From contig CATXID010000002.1 of the NCBI GenBank assembly GCA_958369225.1, positions 186,001 through 250,000 on the forward strand: 64,000 nucleotides of DNA, in the 5' to 3' direction. Under the pieces are notes generated by a model. It was not told the DNA's origin. It ran no database searches and saw only the letters and a program-made list of their open reading frames with translations. Of the stretch, positions 25,323 to 33,237 are shown in pieces. Each line of letters starts with the position of its first letter. The first letter of the stretch is position 1. The position numbers and the translations under genes were made by a program. Source of the DNA: an uncultured Collinsella sp. (GTDB taxonomy: Bacteria; Actinomycetota; Coriobacteriia; Coriobacteriales; Coriobacteriaceae).

Positions 25323-25664
25323 AAAGATGTCCGCTCCGGTGGTCATCGTTTGATCGAGCATATTCAGTTTCAGTTTTCAGCGTGTAAGAGAAGGAAGATC
25401 GGCAAAGTACAACCCCAAACGCAATGACAACTTAATGAGGTAACTGCCACATGTGAGGCACCCAGGGCATTGCTGTCTCGATTTTGAGCACGATGCCTTC
25501 CGCCTTGCATGGGCCGTTCCATCCCGCCCCTGCAGCAACTGCCTCACGGGCTCATTGAAAACCGCATAGCACCCCAACGTCAGCACATCACCCACGGCAA
25601 GCACATCACTCACGACAACCAACACATCAACAAACAGCACGAACATCAACCGATTGGAGAAGCT
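25323..25664 (+). promoter_or_regulatory. Long structured leader of the ClpP-VirD4 operon
   Basis: No gene is seen in these 340 bases. GTGAGGCA (25453-25460) is complementary to TGCCTCAC (25540-25547), enclosing smaller pairings such as GGCAT with ATGCC. From about 25565 to 25655 the plus strand is C-rich and nearly G-free, with four imperfect repeats of about 17 bases around (CA)ACATCA. That composition is typical of Rho-loading sites. A regulatory function is inference. Confidence 0.45.
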
Positions 25665-26555
25665 ATGACAAACCACCACGCTGAAGACGGCGATAAGAAA
25701 AGCATTTTGGATGCCCGCATTGAGCGAGCATATGCAAACGAATATGACGCCGCCTTTGCCGCCGCGACCATCAAGAACTACGCGTCGCTACCGCTCGCGA
25801 CGATCTTGGCCGACCACCCTCAACTGCTGAAGCGCTGCACAAAGATCATGGGCGACCCCGACATTCGCAAGCTGACAGACCCCTATGCCCCAAAACGCGA
25901 CAACGATTCGTACGTTCTTACCGTAGGCTGCCTAGCCCATATGCTTACGGCACTCGACACGAAACTCAAGCTCGAATGGGAACCCGACGAGCGTCATGAA
26001 CTCGAAAGCAAGCGGAACACCCTGCGCACCGCACTGTTCCTTCCGTTGGACGGCCTCAAGCGCTGCAACGTCGAGCTCAATACACAGGCGCGGCAAAAGC
26101 CCGGGACCACGGGGCAGAAAACTCCAAGACCCCATGCGGCCATCGTCGACCGCAACCGATATAACCGCATGACCGCGCACTTTTCCGCCGAGGGAGCAGC
26201 CATAAGGACGCTGATCGACCTGCTGTGCCTCCTGAGCATCAACGAGCTATTTGAGGGCTATCTCGCCCTTGTTCCCGCGACGGCACCCAAGTCGGTAGCA
26301 AAGATCATCGAGACCTGCAGACGCCAGTTTGAGCGCCATCGCAATGGCAGCGAGATGAACGCCAGCATCGCGCAGTACTACGCGGCTCATTACAAAAATG
26401 ACGGATGTGCCCCTATCGAGCATCAGCTGCGGCTCGCCTACACCACGCCCGCCGCAACGCTCTATCGCTTTGGAGCCCTTGGCGCTTGCGAGCCGCACGA
26501 ACAGGCAGCCTGCCCCACAACCGAGCTCGATCTCAGGCTCGGACGAACCCTGTAG
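25665..26555 (+). CDS. Unknown helical protein, first gene of the ClpP-VirD4 operon
   Basis: 296 residues, not recognised. Predicted mostly alpha-helical and soluble, with no signal peptide or membrane segment. Features are a charged N-terminus, a conserved-looking LTVGCLAHMLTALDTKLKLEW segment in the middle and a basic helix (AKIIETCRRQFERHR) near 225. The ATG at 25665 has GGAG six bases upstream. An in-frame upstream extension is His/Gln-rich and encoded by the leader repeats, so I exclude it. The gene is 66 bases ahead of clpP and probably acts with it; substrate adaptor or target is speculation. Confidence 0.65.
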   Translation: MTNHHAEDGDKKSILDARIERAYANEYDAAFAAATIKNYASLPLATILADHPQLLKRCTKIMGDPDIRKLTDPYAPKRDNDSYVLTVGCLAHMLTALDTKLKLEWEPDERHELESKRNTLRTALFLPLDGLKRCNVELNTQARQKPGTTGQKTPRPHAAIVDRNRYNRMTAHFSAEGAAIRTLIDLLCLLSINELFEGYLALVPATAPKSVAKIIETCRRQFERHRNGSEMNASIAQYYAAHYKNDGCAPIEHQLRLAYTTPAATLYRFGALGACEPHEQAACPTTELDLRLGRTL

Positions 26556-26621
26556 CCCGCCAGCCCCTCCGCGGGCAACAATCCTATTCCTCCACAACAC
26601 AACCAACAGAAAGGAGTCCTC

Positions 26622-27239
26622 ATGGACACCAATCATTCCCCCATCATCAGCCCCCTCACCATGCGTGAATCCGCCCGAGGCATCACGCTCACCAGCATTT
26701 ACGATGAGATGCTCGCCCGTCGCGAGCTCTCCGTCATGGGAAACATCGAAACCCCGATGGCCCACGACCTATGCCAGCAGATCCGCCTGCTCGATGCCAC
26801 CGACCCCAGCCGCCCCATCACCATATTTATCGCCAGCGCCGGCGGAAGCGTGCGATCGGGTCTTGCGATCTATGACGCCATGCGCCTCGCATCGTGCCCC
26901 ATCCGCACCGTCTGCCTGGAATTCGCCGCGTCCATGGGCGCCGTGATCTTTATGGGCGGCGACGATCGCCGTATGGCGCCCCATGCAGAGCTCATGATTC
27001 ACGACCCGCTGATCCCCCAGGGGGCAGGCGGCTCGGCACTTGCGCTGCAGGAAACCAGCCGGCGTCTCATGCAGACCCGCAAGACCCTCACGCAAATCCT
27101 CTCGGACCGCAGCGGACTCACGCCCAAGCGCATCCAGTCCCTCACTGCAAAAGACACCTACCTTTCGGCCGAGCGCGCCGTCGAGCTCGGCTTTGCCCAC
27201 GAAATCCTCTCGACCACCAAGGAGGTCGCCCATGTCTAA
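26622..27239 (+). CDS. ClpP-like serine peptidase in a VirD4 operon
   Basis: 205 residues, full ClpP length. The catalytic triad is complete: Ser104 (EFAASMGAVIF), His127 (AELMIHDPL) and Asp178 (TAKDTYLSAERAVELGFAHEIL). SIYDEMLARRELSVMGNIE matches the ClpP N-terminal core. AAAGGAG precedes the ATG. It is not next to clpX or clpC; instead its end overlaps the start of a VirD4-like ATPase by 8 bases, so the two are translationally coupled. Housekeeping ClpP is normally elsewhere with trigger factor or clpX, which makes this a specialised paralogue. Confidence 0.9.
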   Translation: MDTNHSPIISPLTMRESARGITLTSIYDEMLARRELSVMGNIETPMAHDLCQQIRLLDATDPSRPITIFIASAGGSVRSGLAIYDAMRLASCPIRTVCLEFAASMGAVIFMGGDDRRMAPHAELMIHDPLIPQGAGGSALALQETSRRLMQTRKTLTQILSDRSGLTPKRIQSLTAKDTYLSAERAVELGFAHEILSTTKEVAHV

Positions 27240-28536
27240 CCTCGCCAGCCGCCTCGCCGCATCTGAGTCCGCATCGTCCACCATCCTCGCCAAGGATCGA
27301 ACGCTTTCCTGCGACAGCCGCCAAACGGGACTCAACAACAATGCACTTGTGATCGGCCCCTCGGGAGCCGGCAAGACCCGAAACGTCCTCAAGCCCAACC
27401 TACTGCAAATGAACGCAAGCTACATCGTGCTCGACACCAAAGGCACGCTCTGTCGCGAAGTGGGACCCGTGCTGGCAGCCCACGGTTACCGCGTGCAATG
27501 TCTCAACTTCGCCGACCTCAACACCGTCCCGGCCCTTGCGCCCGGCATCGAGCGCTGCGGCTACAACCCCCTGAGGCACATTCGCCGCAAGGCGGACGGC
27601 AGGCCCAACCAGCAGGACATCCTCTCGGTGGCAAAGGCCATCTGCCCCATCGAGGACAACAACCAGCCTTTTTGGGATCATGCGGCGGCAAACCTGCTGT
27701 CGTGTCTTATCGCCTACGTCACCGAACAGCTACCCGCCGACGAGCAGACGATCAGCTCGGTCATCAAGCTGATCGAGCACCTGCAGGACGGTGCCACGGG
27801 TCGATTGTTTGACGACCTGATCACGACCGACCCCCAAAGCTATGCCCTCTCGCTATGGCGGCGCTACGCCATTACGCAAAATGCCGAGCGCATGCACGCG
27901 AGCATCGTCGGCATCCTTGCCGAAAAGGTCATGTGTCTGGGATTCGACGGTGCGGCACAGCTCTATCGTGAGTGCCATCAGGTGGACTTCGCTTCCATGG
28001 GACACACCCTCTGCGCCCTGTTTGTAACCGTGAGCGATATTGACCGCAATCTCGATCCGCTGACCGGCCTCTTTATTTCGCAGGCGTTTATGGGCCTCAT
28101 TCGTGAGGCCGATAGGCAGCCCGACGGCAGCCTGCCCGTGCCCGTGCGCTTTATGCTCGATGACTTCGCAAATCTGCAGATCCCCCAGATCGACAACGTG
28201 CTCTCGATTATCCGAAGCCGCAACATCTGGGCAACGCTGCTGCTGCAGTCGACCAACCAGCTCGATGCGCTCTATGGCGAGGCACGCGCACGCTCCATCA
28301 TGGGCAACTGCGACACGCATCTGGTGCTGGCGTTCCAGGATCCCGAGAGTGCCCGGGTGTTTTCCGACCGCGCCGACGCGCTGCCCAGCACGCTCATGGC
28401 GACGCCGACTGATCGCTCGTGGCTCTTTGTACGCGGTCGCACTCCCGAACAGGTCGAGCGCTTTAGGCTCGAAGACCATCCGCTCTACGGGGAGCTGCCC
28501 GAGGCGCAGCGAGGCCATGCGGAGGCCGAGATCTAG
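27232..28536 (+). CDS. VirD4/TraG-like ATPase lacking membrane anchor
   Basis: 434 residues. Walker A GPSGAGKT (42-49), Walker B FMLDD (307-311) followed by FANLQIP, and LLQSTNQL (about 337-344) are in the order of the Tn916/Tn1549-type coupling-protein family, as is the GNCDTHLVLAF segment. The usual N-terminal transmembrane helices of about 130 residues are missing, so this should be a soluble hexameric motor. No relaxase, integrase or other type IV secretion gene is nearby. AAGGAGG lies ahead of the ATG inside clpP. It may work as a translocase for the ClpP partner; inference. Confidence 0.87.
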   Translation: MSNLASRLAASESASSTILAKDRTLSCDSRQTGLNNNALVIGPSGAGKTRNVLKPNLLQMNASYIVLDTKGTLCREVGPVLAAHGYRVQCLNFADLNTVPALAPGIERCGYNPLRHIRRKADGRPNQQDILSVAKAICPIEDNNQPFWDHAAANLLSCLIAYVTEQLPADEQTISSVIKLIEHLQDGATGRLFDDLITTDPQSYALSLWRRYAITQNAERMHASIVGILAEKVMCLGFDGAAQLYRECHQVDFASMGHTLCALFVTVSDIDRNLDPLTGLFISQAFMGLIREADRQPDGSLPVPVRFMLDDFANLQIPQIDNVLSIIRSRNIWATLLLQSTNQLDALYGEARARSIMGNCDTHLVLAFQDPESARVFSDRADALPSTLMATPTDRSWLFVRGRTPEQVERFRLEDHPLYGELPEAQRGHAEAEI

Positions 28537-28614
28537 GCGCAGGGTTCTCGCAGCGCGCGGCGCCCCGGCGATGTTCCACAAAGGCCGTGCGCCCCGGGAC
28601 CACGGCAAAGCAAA

Positions 28615-28644
28615 GGGGCCCGCATCCGATAGGATACGGGCCCC
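28615..28644. terminator. Bidirectional terminator between virD4-like gene and pgi
   Basis: GGGGCCCG-C-ATCC pairs with GGAT-A-CGGGCCCC over GATA. On the minus strand it is followed by TTTGCTTTG, so it mainly serves pgi; it also lies 78 bases after the convergent virD4-like gene. Confidence 0.75.
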
Positions 28645-28677
28645 TGACTATAAGGCGCGATGCGCTAACAGCAGCGA

Positions 28678-30372
28678 CTACTTGCGGTGAGCGCGGTAGA
28701 ACTCGATGAGCGCCTGGGTCGAAGCGTCCTGCTCGGCCTTGGCGGCGTCATCGTGGAAGGCAGGGGTGATCTGCTTGGCAAGCTGCTTGCCCAGCTCGAC
28801 GCCCCACTGGTCGTAGGAGTCGATGCCCCAGACCGTGCCCTCGACAAACGTGATGTGCTCGTACAGGGCGATGAGCTCGCCGAGCGCGAACGGGGTCAGC
28901 GTGTCGCCGAAGATCGAGGTCGTCGGACGGTTGCCCTCAAAGCAGCGGGCCGGGACAATCTGCTCGGGCGTGCCCTCGGCGCGGACCTCGTCGGCCGTCT
29001 TACCAAAGGCGAGCGCCTTGGTCTGGGCCAGGAAGTTGCCCAGGAACAGCTCGTGGACATCCTGGCCGCTGTCGGTTGCGGGGTTGGCAGTGTTGGCGAA
29101 AGCGATAAAGTCGGCCGGGACCACCACGGTGCCCTGGTGCAGCAGCTGGTAGAAGGCGTGCTGACCGTTGGTGCCGGGCTCGCCCCAGAAGATCTCACCG
29201 GTATCGGAGGTCACAGCGCTGCCGTCCCAGCGGACGTGCTTGCCGTTGGACTCCATGGTGAGCTGCTGCAGGTAGGCCGGGAAGCGGTGCAGGTACTGGC
29301 AGTACGGCAGCACGGCGTGGCTCTTGGAGCCGAAGAAGTTGACGTACCAGACGTTGAGCAGGCCCATCAGTGCGACGGCGTTGCTCTCGAGCGGCGTGTT
29401 GCAGAAGTACTCGTCGATGGCGTGGAAGCCCTCGAGGAACTGCTGGAAGCGCTCGGGGCCGAGCACGACGATCAGCGACAGGCCCACGGCGGAGTCGACG
29501 GAGTAGCGGCCGCCGACCCAGTTCCAGAAGCCGAAGGCGTTGGCGGGGTCGATACCGAAGGCCTCGACCTTCTCGAGTGCGGTGGAAACGGCGACGAAGT
29601 GCTTTGCCACGGCCTCGGCGTTCTGCTCCTCGGAGCCGTCGATGGCGCCCTGAGCCTTGAGCTGCTCGAGCATCCAGGTCTTGACCTCGCGAGCGTTGGT
29701 GAGGGTCTCAAGCGTGGTGAAAGTCTTGGAAACGATGATCACGAGCGTGGTCTCGGGATCGAGGCCCTTGAGCTTCTCTGCCTGATCGTTGGGGTCGATG
29801 TTGGAGATATAGCGGCAGTCGATACCGGCGTCGGCGTAGGGACGCAGAGCCTCGTAGGCCATGACCGGGCCCAGGTCGGAGCCGCCGATGCCGATGGACA
29901 CCAGGTGCTCGATCTTCTTGCCGGTAACGCCCTTCCACTCACCGGAGCGAACGCGCTCGGCGAAGGCATACATGCGGTCGAGGACCTCGTGCACGTCGGC
30001 GACGACGTCCTGGCCGTCGACGATGAGCTGGCCCTTCTCGGTTGCCGGGCGGCGCAGCGCGGTGTGCAGAACGGCGCGGTCCTCGGTGGTATTGATGTGC
30101 TCGCCGGAGAACATGGCGTCGCGGCGCTCCTCGAGCTTCACCTCGCGGGCAAGATCGCACAGCAGCTTGACGGTCTCATCGGTCACCAGGTTCTTGGACA
30201 GATCGAAGTGAAGGTCGCCAGCGTCAAAGCTCAACTTATTCACGCGGTCGACATCGGCGGCGAACCAGGCCTTGAGGTCGATGCCCTCGGCCTCGAGCTT
30301 CTCCTGATGGGCCTCGAGCGCCTTCCAAGCGGCGGTCGACGTAGCGTCGATAGGTGCGGCAACAGTTGCCAT
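28678..30372 (-). CDS. pgi: Glucose-6-phosphate isomerase
   Basis: Cytoplasmic glycolytic enzyme converting glucose 6-phosphate to fructose 6-phosphate. 564 residues, the long bacterial/eukaryotic form (about 550). SIGIGGSDLGPVMAYEAL, VSKTFTTLETLTNA, the family signature around GGRYSVDSAVGLSLIV and the catalytic GTNGQHAFYQLLHQGT are all present. The ATG at 30372 has GAGGAGG upstream. The FrlB-like reaction in this window would feed glucose 6-phosphate directly to it. A promoter and leader hairpin lie upstream. Confidence 0.96.
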   Translation of the reverse strand: MATVAAPIDATSTAAWKALEAHQEKLEAEGIDLKAWFAADVDRVNKLSFDAGDLHFDLSKNLVTDETVKLLCDLAREVKLEERRDAMFSGEHINTTEDRAVLHTALRRPATEKGQLIVDGQDVVADVHEVLDRMYAFAERVRSGEWKGVTGKKIEHLVSIGIGGSDLGPVMAYEALRPYADAGIDCRYISNIDPNDQAEKLKGLDPETTLVIIVSKTFTTLETLTNAREVKTWMLEQLKAQGAIDGSEEQNAEAVAKHFVAVSTALEKVEAFGIDPANAFGFWNWVGGRYSVDSAVGLSLIVVLGPERFQQFLEGFHAIDEYFCNTPLESNAVALMGLLNVWYVNFFGSKSHAVLPYCQYLHRFPAYLQQLTMESNGKHVRWDGSAVTSDTGEIFWGEPGTNGQHAFYQLLHQGTVVVPADFIAFANTANPATDSGQDVHELFLGNFLAQTKALAFGKTADEVRAEGTPEQIVPARCFEGNRPTTSIFGDTLTPFALGELIALYEHITFVEGTVWGIDSYDQWGVELGKQLAKQITPAFHDDAAKAEQDASTQALIEFYRAHRK

Positions 30373-30390
30373 AAAGTCCTCCTCAACATA

Positions 30391-30460
30391 CGGGCGCATA
30401 TCTCCATGCGCCCGGATAATCAGATGATTCTATTCTAGCGCAGGTCAAGACCGTAGTCAG
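30391..30460 (-). promoter_or_regulatory. pgi promoter and leader stem-loop
   Basis: -35 CTGACT (30455-30460), 17-base spacer, -10 TAGAAT (30432-30437). In the leader GGGCGCAT (30392-30399) pairs perfectly with ATGCGCCC (30406-30413), ending just before GAGGAGG. There is no T tract, so it is a leader structure and not a terminator. Confidence 0.5.
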
Positions 30461-30500
30461 CGAGCGTTGCCAATCCGCCCCCAAACGGCGACCGACCAAA

Positions 30501-30560
30501 AAGGGACAGGTTTATTTTGGCAGGTCAAACGCTTTACCAACCAAAATAAACCTGCCCCTT
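30501..30560. repeat. Palindromic element, 20-bp arms
   Basis: AAGGGACAGGTTTATTTTGG (30501-30520) and its near-perfect reverse complement (30541-30560, 19 of 20) flank a 20-base spacer. It lies just past the stop of the truncated alcohol dehydrogenase. A half-like sequence (AAAAGGGGCAGGTTTTG) recurs near 31230, overlapping the polymerase promoter. Confidence 0.7.
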
Positions 30561-30571
30561 CCTGGCGGGTA

Positions 30572-31093
30572 TTAGGCCGCGGCGCATACGCTGCCGAGCA
30601 GCTCGCGCAGAGGAGACCCAATACCCTCAAGCAGTTCGGGAGCGATAATGGCAAAAACGGGAACCTCGCCGGCTCCCACGACGGCAGGCACTTTGCCCTC
30701 CGAGACAATACATCCATAAGGGACAAAACCGTCTTCGCCGGCATCGAGCACCGCCATTCGACGCGCGAGTTCGCGCGCAAAGCCGGCAGTATCGGCATCG
30801 CCAATCGCCAGGACAAAGTCCACGCCTTCGTCGGTCGCCAGGGCCACGGCTTCGTCGATCAGCTCGTCTCCCCCATCGCCAACCGAGCCGCAGCGGAAAA
30901 GCACGCGCTCGAGCAGAGCTCGATCAACCGAGCCGAGTGCCGCCGAGACAAGCTCATCGCGCGTATGCTTGTCACCGCCCAGCACGACCAGTGCCTTGGT
31001 GCCGCCATAGTGGGCAACCAATCGCCCGCACCAGCGAGCCACGTCTCCATCCGCAACAAGGCGCGTCGGCATACCAAACCCATAATTGACCAT
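30572..31093 (-). CDS. Truncated iron-containing alcohol dehydrogenase-like protein
   Basis: 173 residues. MVNYGFGMPTRLVADGD, KALVVLGGDKHTRDEL and a LATDEGVDFVLAIGDAD strand follow the order of the N-terminal nucleotide-binding half of Fe-dependent alcohol dehydrogenases (about 390 residues), but the GGGS cofactor loop has become IGDAD and the whole C-terminal metal-binding domain is absent. I pick the ATG at 31093 by homology to the family start; an ATG at 31144 adds 17 residues. It may be a decayed gene or a reduced protein with a new role. Confidence 0.6.
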   Translation of the reverse strand: MVNYGFGMPTRLVADGDVARWCGRLVAHYGGTKALVVLGGDKHTRDELVSAALGSVDRALLERVLFRCGSVGDGGDELIDEAVALATDEGVDFVLAIGDADTAGFARELARRMAVLDAGEDGFVPYGCIVSEGKVPAVVGAGEVPVFAIIAPELLEGIGSPLRELLGSVCAAA

Positions 31094-31241
31094 CTTTCCC
31101 ACAACCCTTCCGTGCGTATAGGCGGTATCAATCGTTAGGCTCATGCTACGAAGCAAGGTTTTCCGAGCTGTTTCGCACTCTTTAGAGCTGCGTTAAAACC
31201 CGATTCAACCGCACGGCCATACCTACCAAAAGGGGCAGGTT

Positions 31242-31301
31242 TTGACGATGTCCGGACGAGTGGGTATTATCGAACATGTATTCGATAAGAACATGTGTTT
31301 G
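31242..31301 (+). promoter_or_regulatory. Strong promoter with two tandem SOS (LexA) boxes
   Basis: TTGACG (31242-31247) and TATTAT (31265-31270) have a 17-base spacer. Directly after the -10 is TCGAACATGTATTCGA (31270-31285), and a second box AGAACATGTGTTTG lies at 31288-31301. Both fit the gram-positive CGAAC-N4-GTTCG pattern with one or two deviations. Position over the start site implies LexA repression of the polymerase operon. Confidence 0.8.
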
Positions 31302-31313
31302 ATGGGAGGACGC

Positions 31314-32819
31314 GTGGGGCACGAGCGTCACACCTATATCTGCATCGACCTTAAGACGTTTTACGCCAGCGTCGAGTGCGTCGACCGCGGACTCGACCCC
31401 CTCACTACGTGCCTGGTCGTTGCCGACGAATCGCGCGGGCGCACGACCATCTGCCTCGCCATTACCCAGGCCATGAAAGACCTCGGGATACACAACCGCT
31501 GCCGTCTGTTCGAGATTCCCGACGGCATCGACTACATCAAGGCCGTACCGCGCATGCAGCACTACATGGAGGTGTCGGCGCAAATCTACGGTATCTACCT
31601 GGAATATGTGAGCCCGCAAGACATTCACGTCTACTCCATCGACGAATGCTTTATCGACGTGACGCCCTATCTAGACCTCTATCACACTAATGCGGAAGGC
31701 TTCGCCTGCATGTTGCGCGACGAGGTCTTGGCGCGCACCGGCATCACGGCGACGGTCGGCATCGGCCCTAACCTATTCCAGGCCAAGGTTGCACTCGACA
31801 TTACCGCCAAGCACGTACCCAGCCGCATCGGCATACTCGACGACGAGACGTTCCGCAAGGAAATCTGGCCTCACCGCCCCATCACCGACATCTGGGGCAT
31901 CGGGCCCGGCGTGGCAGCACGACTCGAAAAATACGGCGTCTACGATTTGATGGGCGTCGCTGCGCTCGACGAAAACCTGCTCTACGACGAGCTCGGCGTC
32001 AATGCCGAGTATCTTATCGACCACGCCTTCGGGCGTGAGCCGACAACCATCGCCGATATTCAGGCCTATCGCCCGCAGGCAACCTCAACAACCACGGGGC
32101 AAGTGCTATCGAAAGGCTATGCCTATGAGCAAGCCTACACCGTGTTGCGCGAGATGGTCGACAACGCTGTGCTGGACTTAGTCGATAAGCACGTGGTCTG
32201 CGACAGCATCTCGCTCTTTGTGGGCTACGCGAGCGAACGAGCCGACATACGCCGCCTCGACGCCAGCGGTACAGCGCAATATGTGGACGGATGTGGGCAT
32301 TTGCGTTCGAGCACGTCGAGCATCGAGCCCGCCGCAACCGCCGGCCCCGAGCTCGCGCCCCGTGCGCCCAAGCCCGTCCAGCGCGATGACGAACGGCGCC
32401 GCCTGGTGCGCGAGGCGCAGGCAATCGATGGCATCTTTGTGGGAGAGCACGGCGGCAAACCGCGCGGTGGCTATGCTGCACTCTTTGCACACTCAAACGC
32501 CTCGCGAAAGCTGCCTGAGCGCACCAATTCGTTTAAGAAGATCATGGGCTATTTCGATGAGCTCTGGGCGCAGACTGTCGATCCCAAACGACCGGTCAAG
32601 CGTATCAACCTGGGCTTTGGCAACCTCATGCCCGAGGAATTTGCCACCATCAACCTATTTAGCGATGTTAAGGCCGATGAGCGCGAGCGCGACCTGGCGC
32701 GCGCCGTCCTGGCCGTAAAGGGTAAGTACGGCAAGAACGCACTCGTCAAGGGATTAAGCTTTACCGCCGGCGCCACCGCACGCGAACGCAACGATCAGGT
32801 AGGAGGACATCGTGCCTAA
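31314..32819 (+). CDS. Y-family DNA polymerase, UvrX/YqjW type
   Basis: Translesion polymerase of about 501 residues. YICIDLKTFYASVECVDRGLDP (motif I metal Asp) and VYSIDECFIDVT (SIDE catalytic motif) are intact; ITDIWGIGPGVAARLEKYGVYDL is the helix-hairpin-helix region. The C-terminal little-finger region is long, with an inserted low-complexity stretch (about 340-375). The GTG at 31314 has GGGAGG four bases upstream and matches the promoter; ATGs at 31293 and 31302 are possible. The adjacent YolD gene and double SOS box are typical of mobile UvrX-like loci in gram-positives. Confidence 0.9.
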   Translation: MGHERHTYICIDLKTFYASVECVDRGLDPLTTCLVVADESRGRTTICLAITQAMKDLGIHNRCRLFEIPDGIDYIKAVPRMQHYMEVSAQIYGIYLEYVSPQDIHVYSIDECFIDVTPYLDLYHTNAEGFACMLRDEVLARTGITATVGIGPNLFQAKVALDITAKHVPSRIGILDDETFRKEIWPHRPITDIWGIGPGVAARLEKYGVYDLMGVAALDENLLYDELGVNAEYLIDHAFGREPTTIADIQAYRPQATSTTTGQVLSKGYAYEQAYTVLREMVDNAVLDLVDKHVVCDSISLFVGYASERADIRRLDASGTAQYVDGCGHLRSSTSSIEPAATAGPELAPRAPKPVQRDDERRRLVREAQAIDGIFVGEHGGKPRGGYAALFAHSNASRKLPERTNSFKKIMGYFDELWAQTVDPKRPVKRINLGFGNLMPEEFATINLFSDVKADERERDLARAVLAVKGKYGKNALVKGLSFTAGATARERNDQVGGHRA

Positions 32820-33237
32820 GCCCCAACAACAGCCGATGCGGCTACCGACGCCTTTTGAACGTCTAGCGGACCCCGAGGGAAGACGTCGCTCCGCCGACCC
32901 CAAGCTCACCGCCAACGGCGCCATCCGCGCCGGCCGTGCCGCGCAGTTTATGCCCTTTGCCGCCCTCACGGGATACTACGAGCTTGTGCGCAAACAAGAG
33001 ATCACTGTTGAGCCCAAATGCGAACTCACAGAAGAAAAAGCCCTCGAGCTTTCGAAAAAGCTCGAGGGCCTCAAACGCGGCGACCTGGTGCGCGTCACTT
33101 ATTACGATACGTACGGCTATCGTAGCCGCACGGGCATTCTCGACGAAGTGCTACCCGCGTTCAAGCTGCTCAAACTCAGGGATATCGCCATCAACTTCGA
33201 CGATATCCAAGGCATCGAGCTGCGTGGTCGAGTCTAG
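32812..33237 (+). CDS. YolD-like protein
   Basis: 141 residues. NGAIRAGRAAQFMPFAALTGYYE is the YolD-like (PF08863-type) signature, followed by a beta-rich domain (GDLVRVTYYDTYGYRSRTG). YolD-like proteins accompany UvrX/UmuC-type polymerases and are thought to modulate them. The GTG start overlaps the polymerase stop by 8 bases, with AGGAGG upstream, so synthesis is coupled. Its stop codon overlaps the end of the convergent surface-protein gene by 4 bases. Confidence 0.9.
   Translation: MPKPQQQPMRLPTPFERLADPEGRRRSADPKLTANGAIRAGRAAQFMPFAALTGYYELVRKQEITVEPKCELTEEKALELSKKLEGLKRGDLVRVTYYDTYGYRSRTGILDEVLPAFKLLKLRDIAINFDDIQGIELRGRV

Noticed and set aside
25509..25664. His/Gln-rich N-terminal extension of the first ClpP-operon gene
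   Set aside because: Encoded by leader repeats, with no ribosome binding site; the ATG at 25665 has a good one.
25665..28536. Prophage or conjugative element around clpP and virD4-like gene
   Set aside because: No integrase, relaxase, capsid, att-like repeats or composition shift seen; flanks are ordinary metabolic genes.
28687..30438. 583-codon open frame antisense to pgi
   Set aside because: Product of high GC codon bias opposite a clear pgi gene; translation is low-complexity Val/Gly/Leu with no motif and no ribosome binding site.
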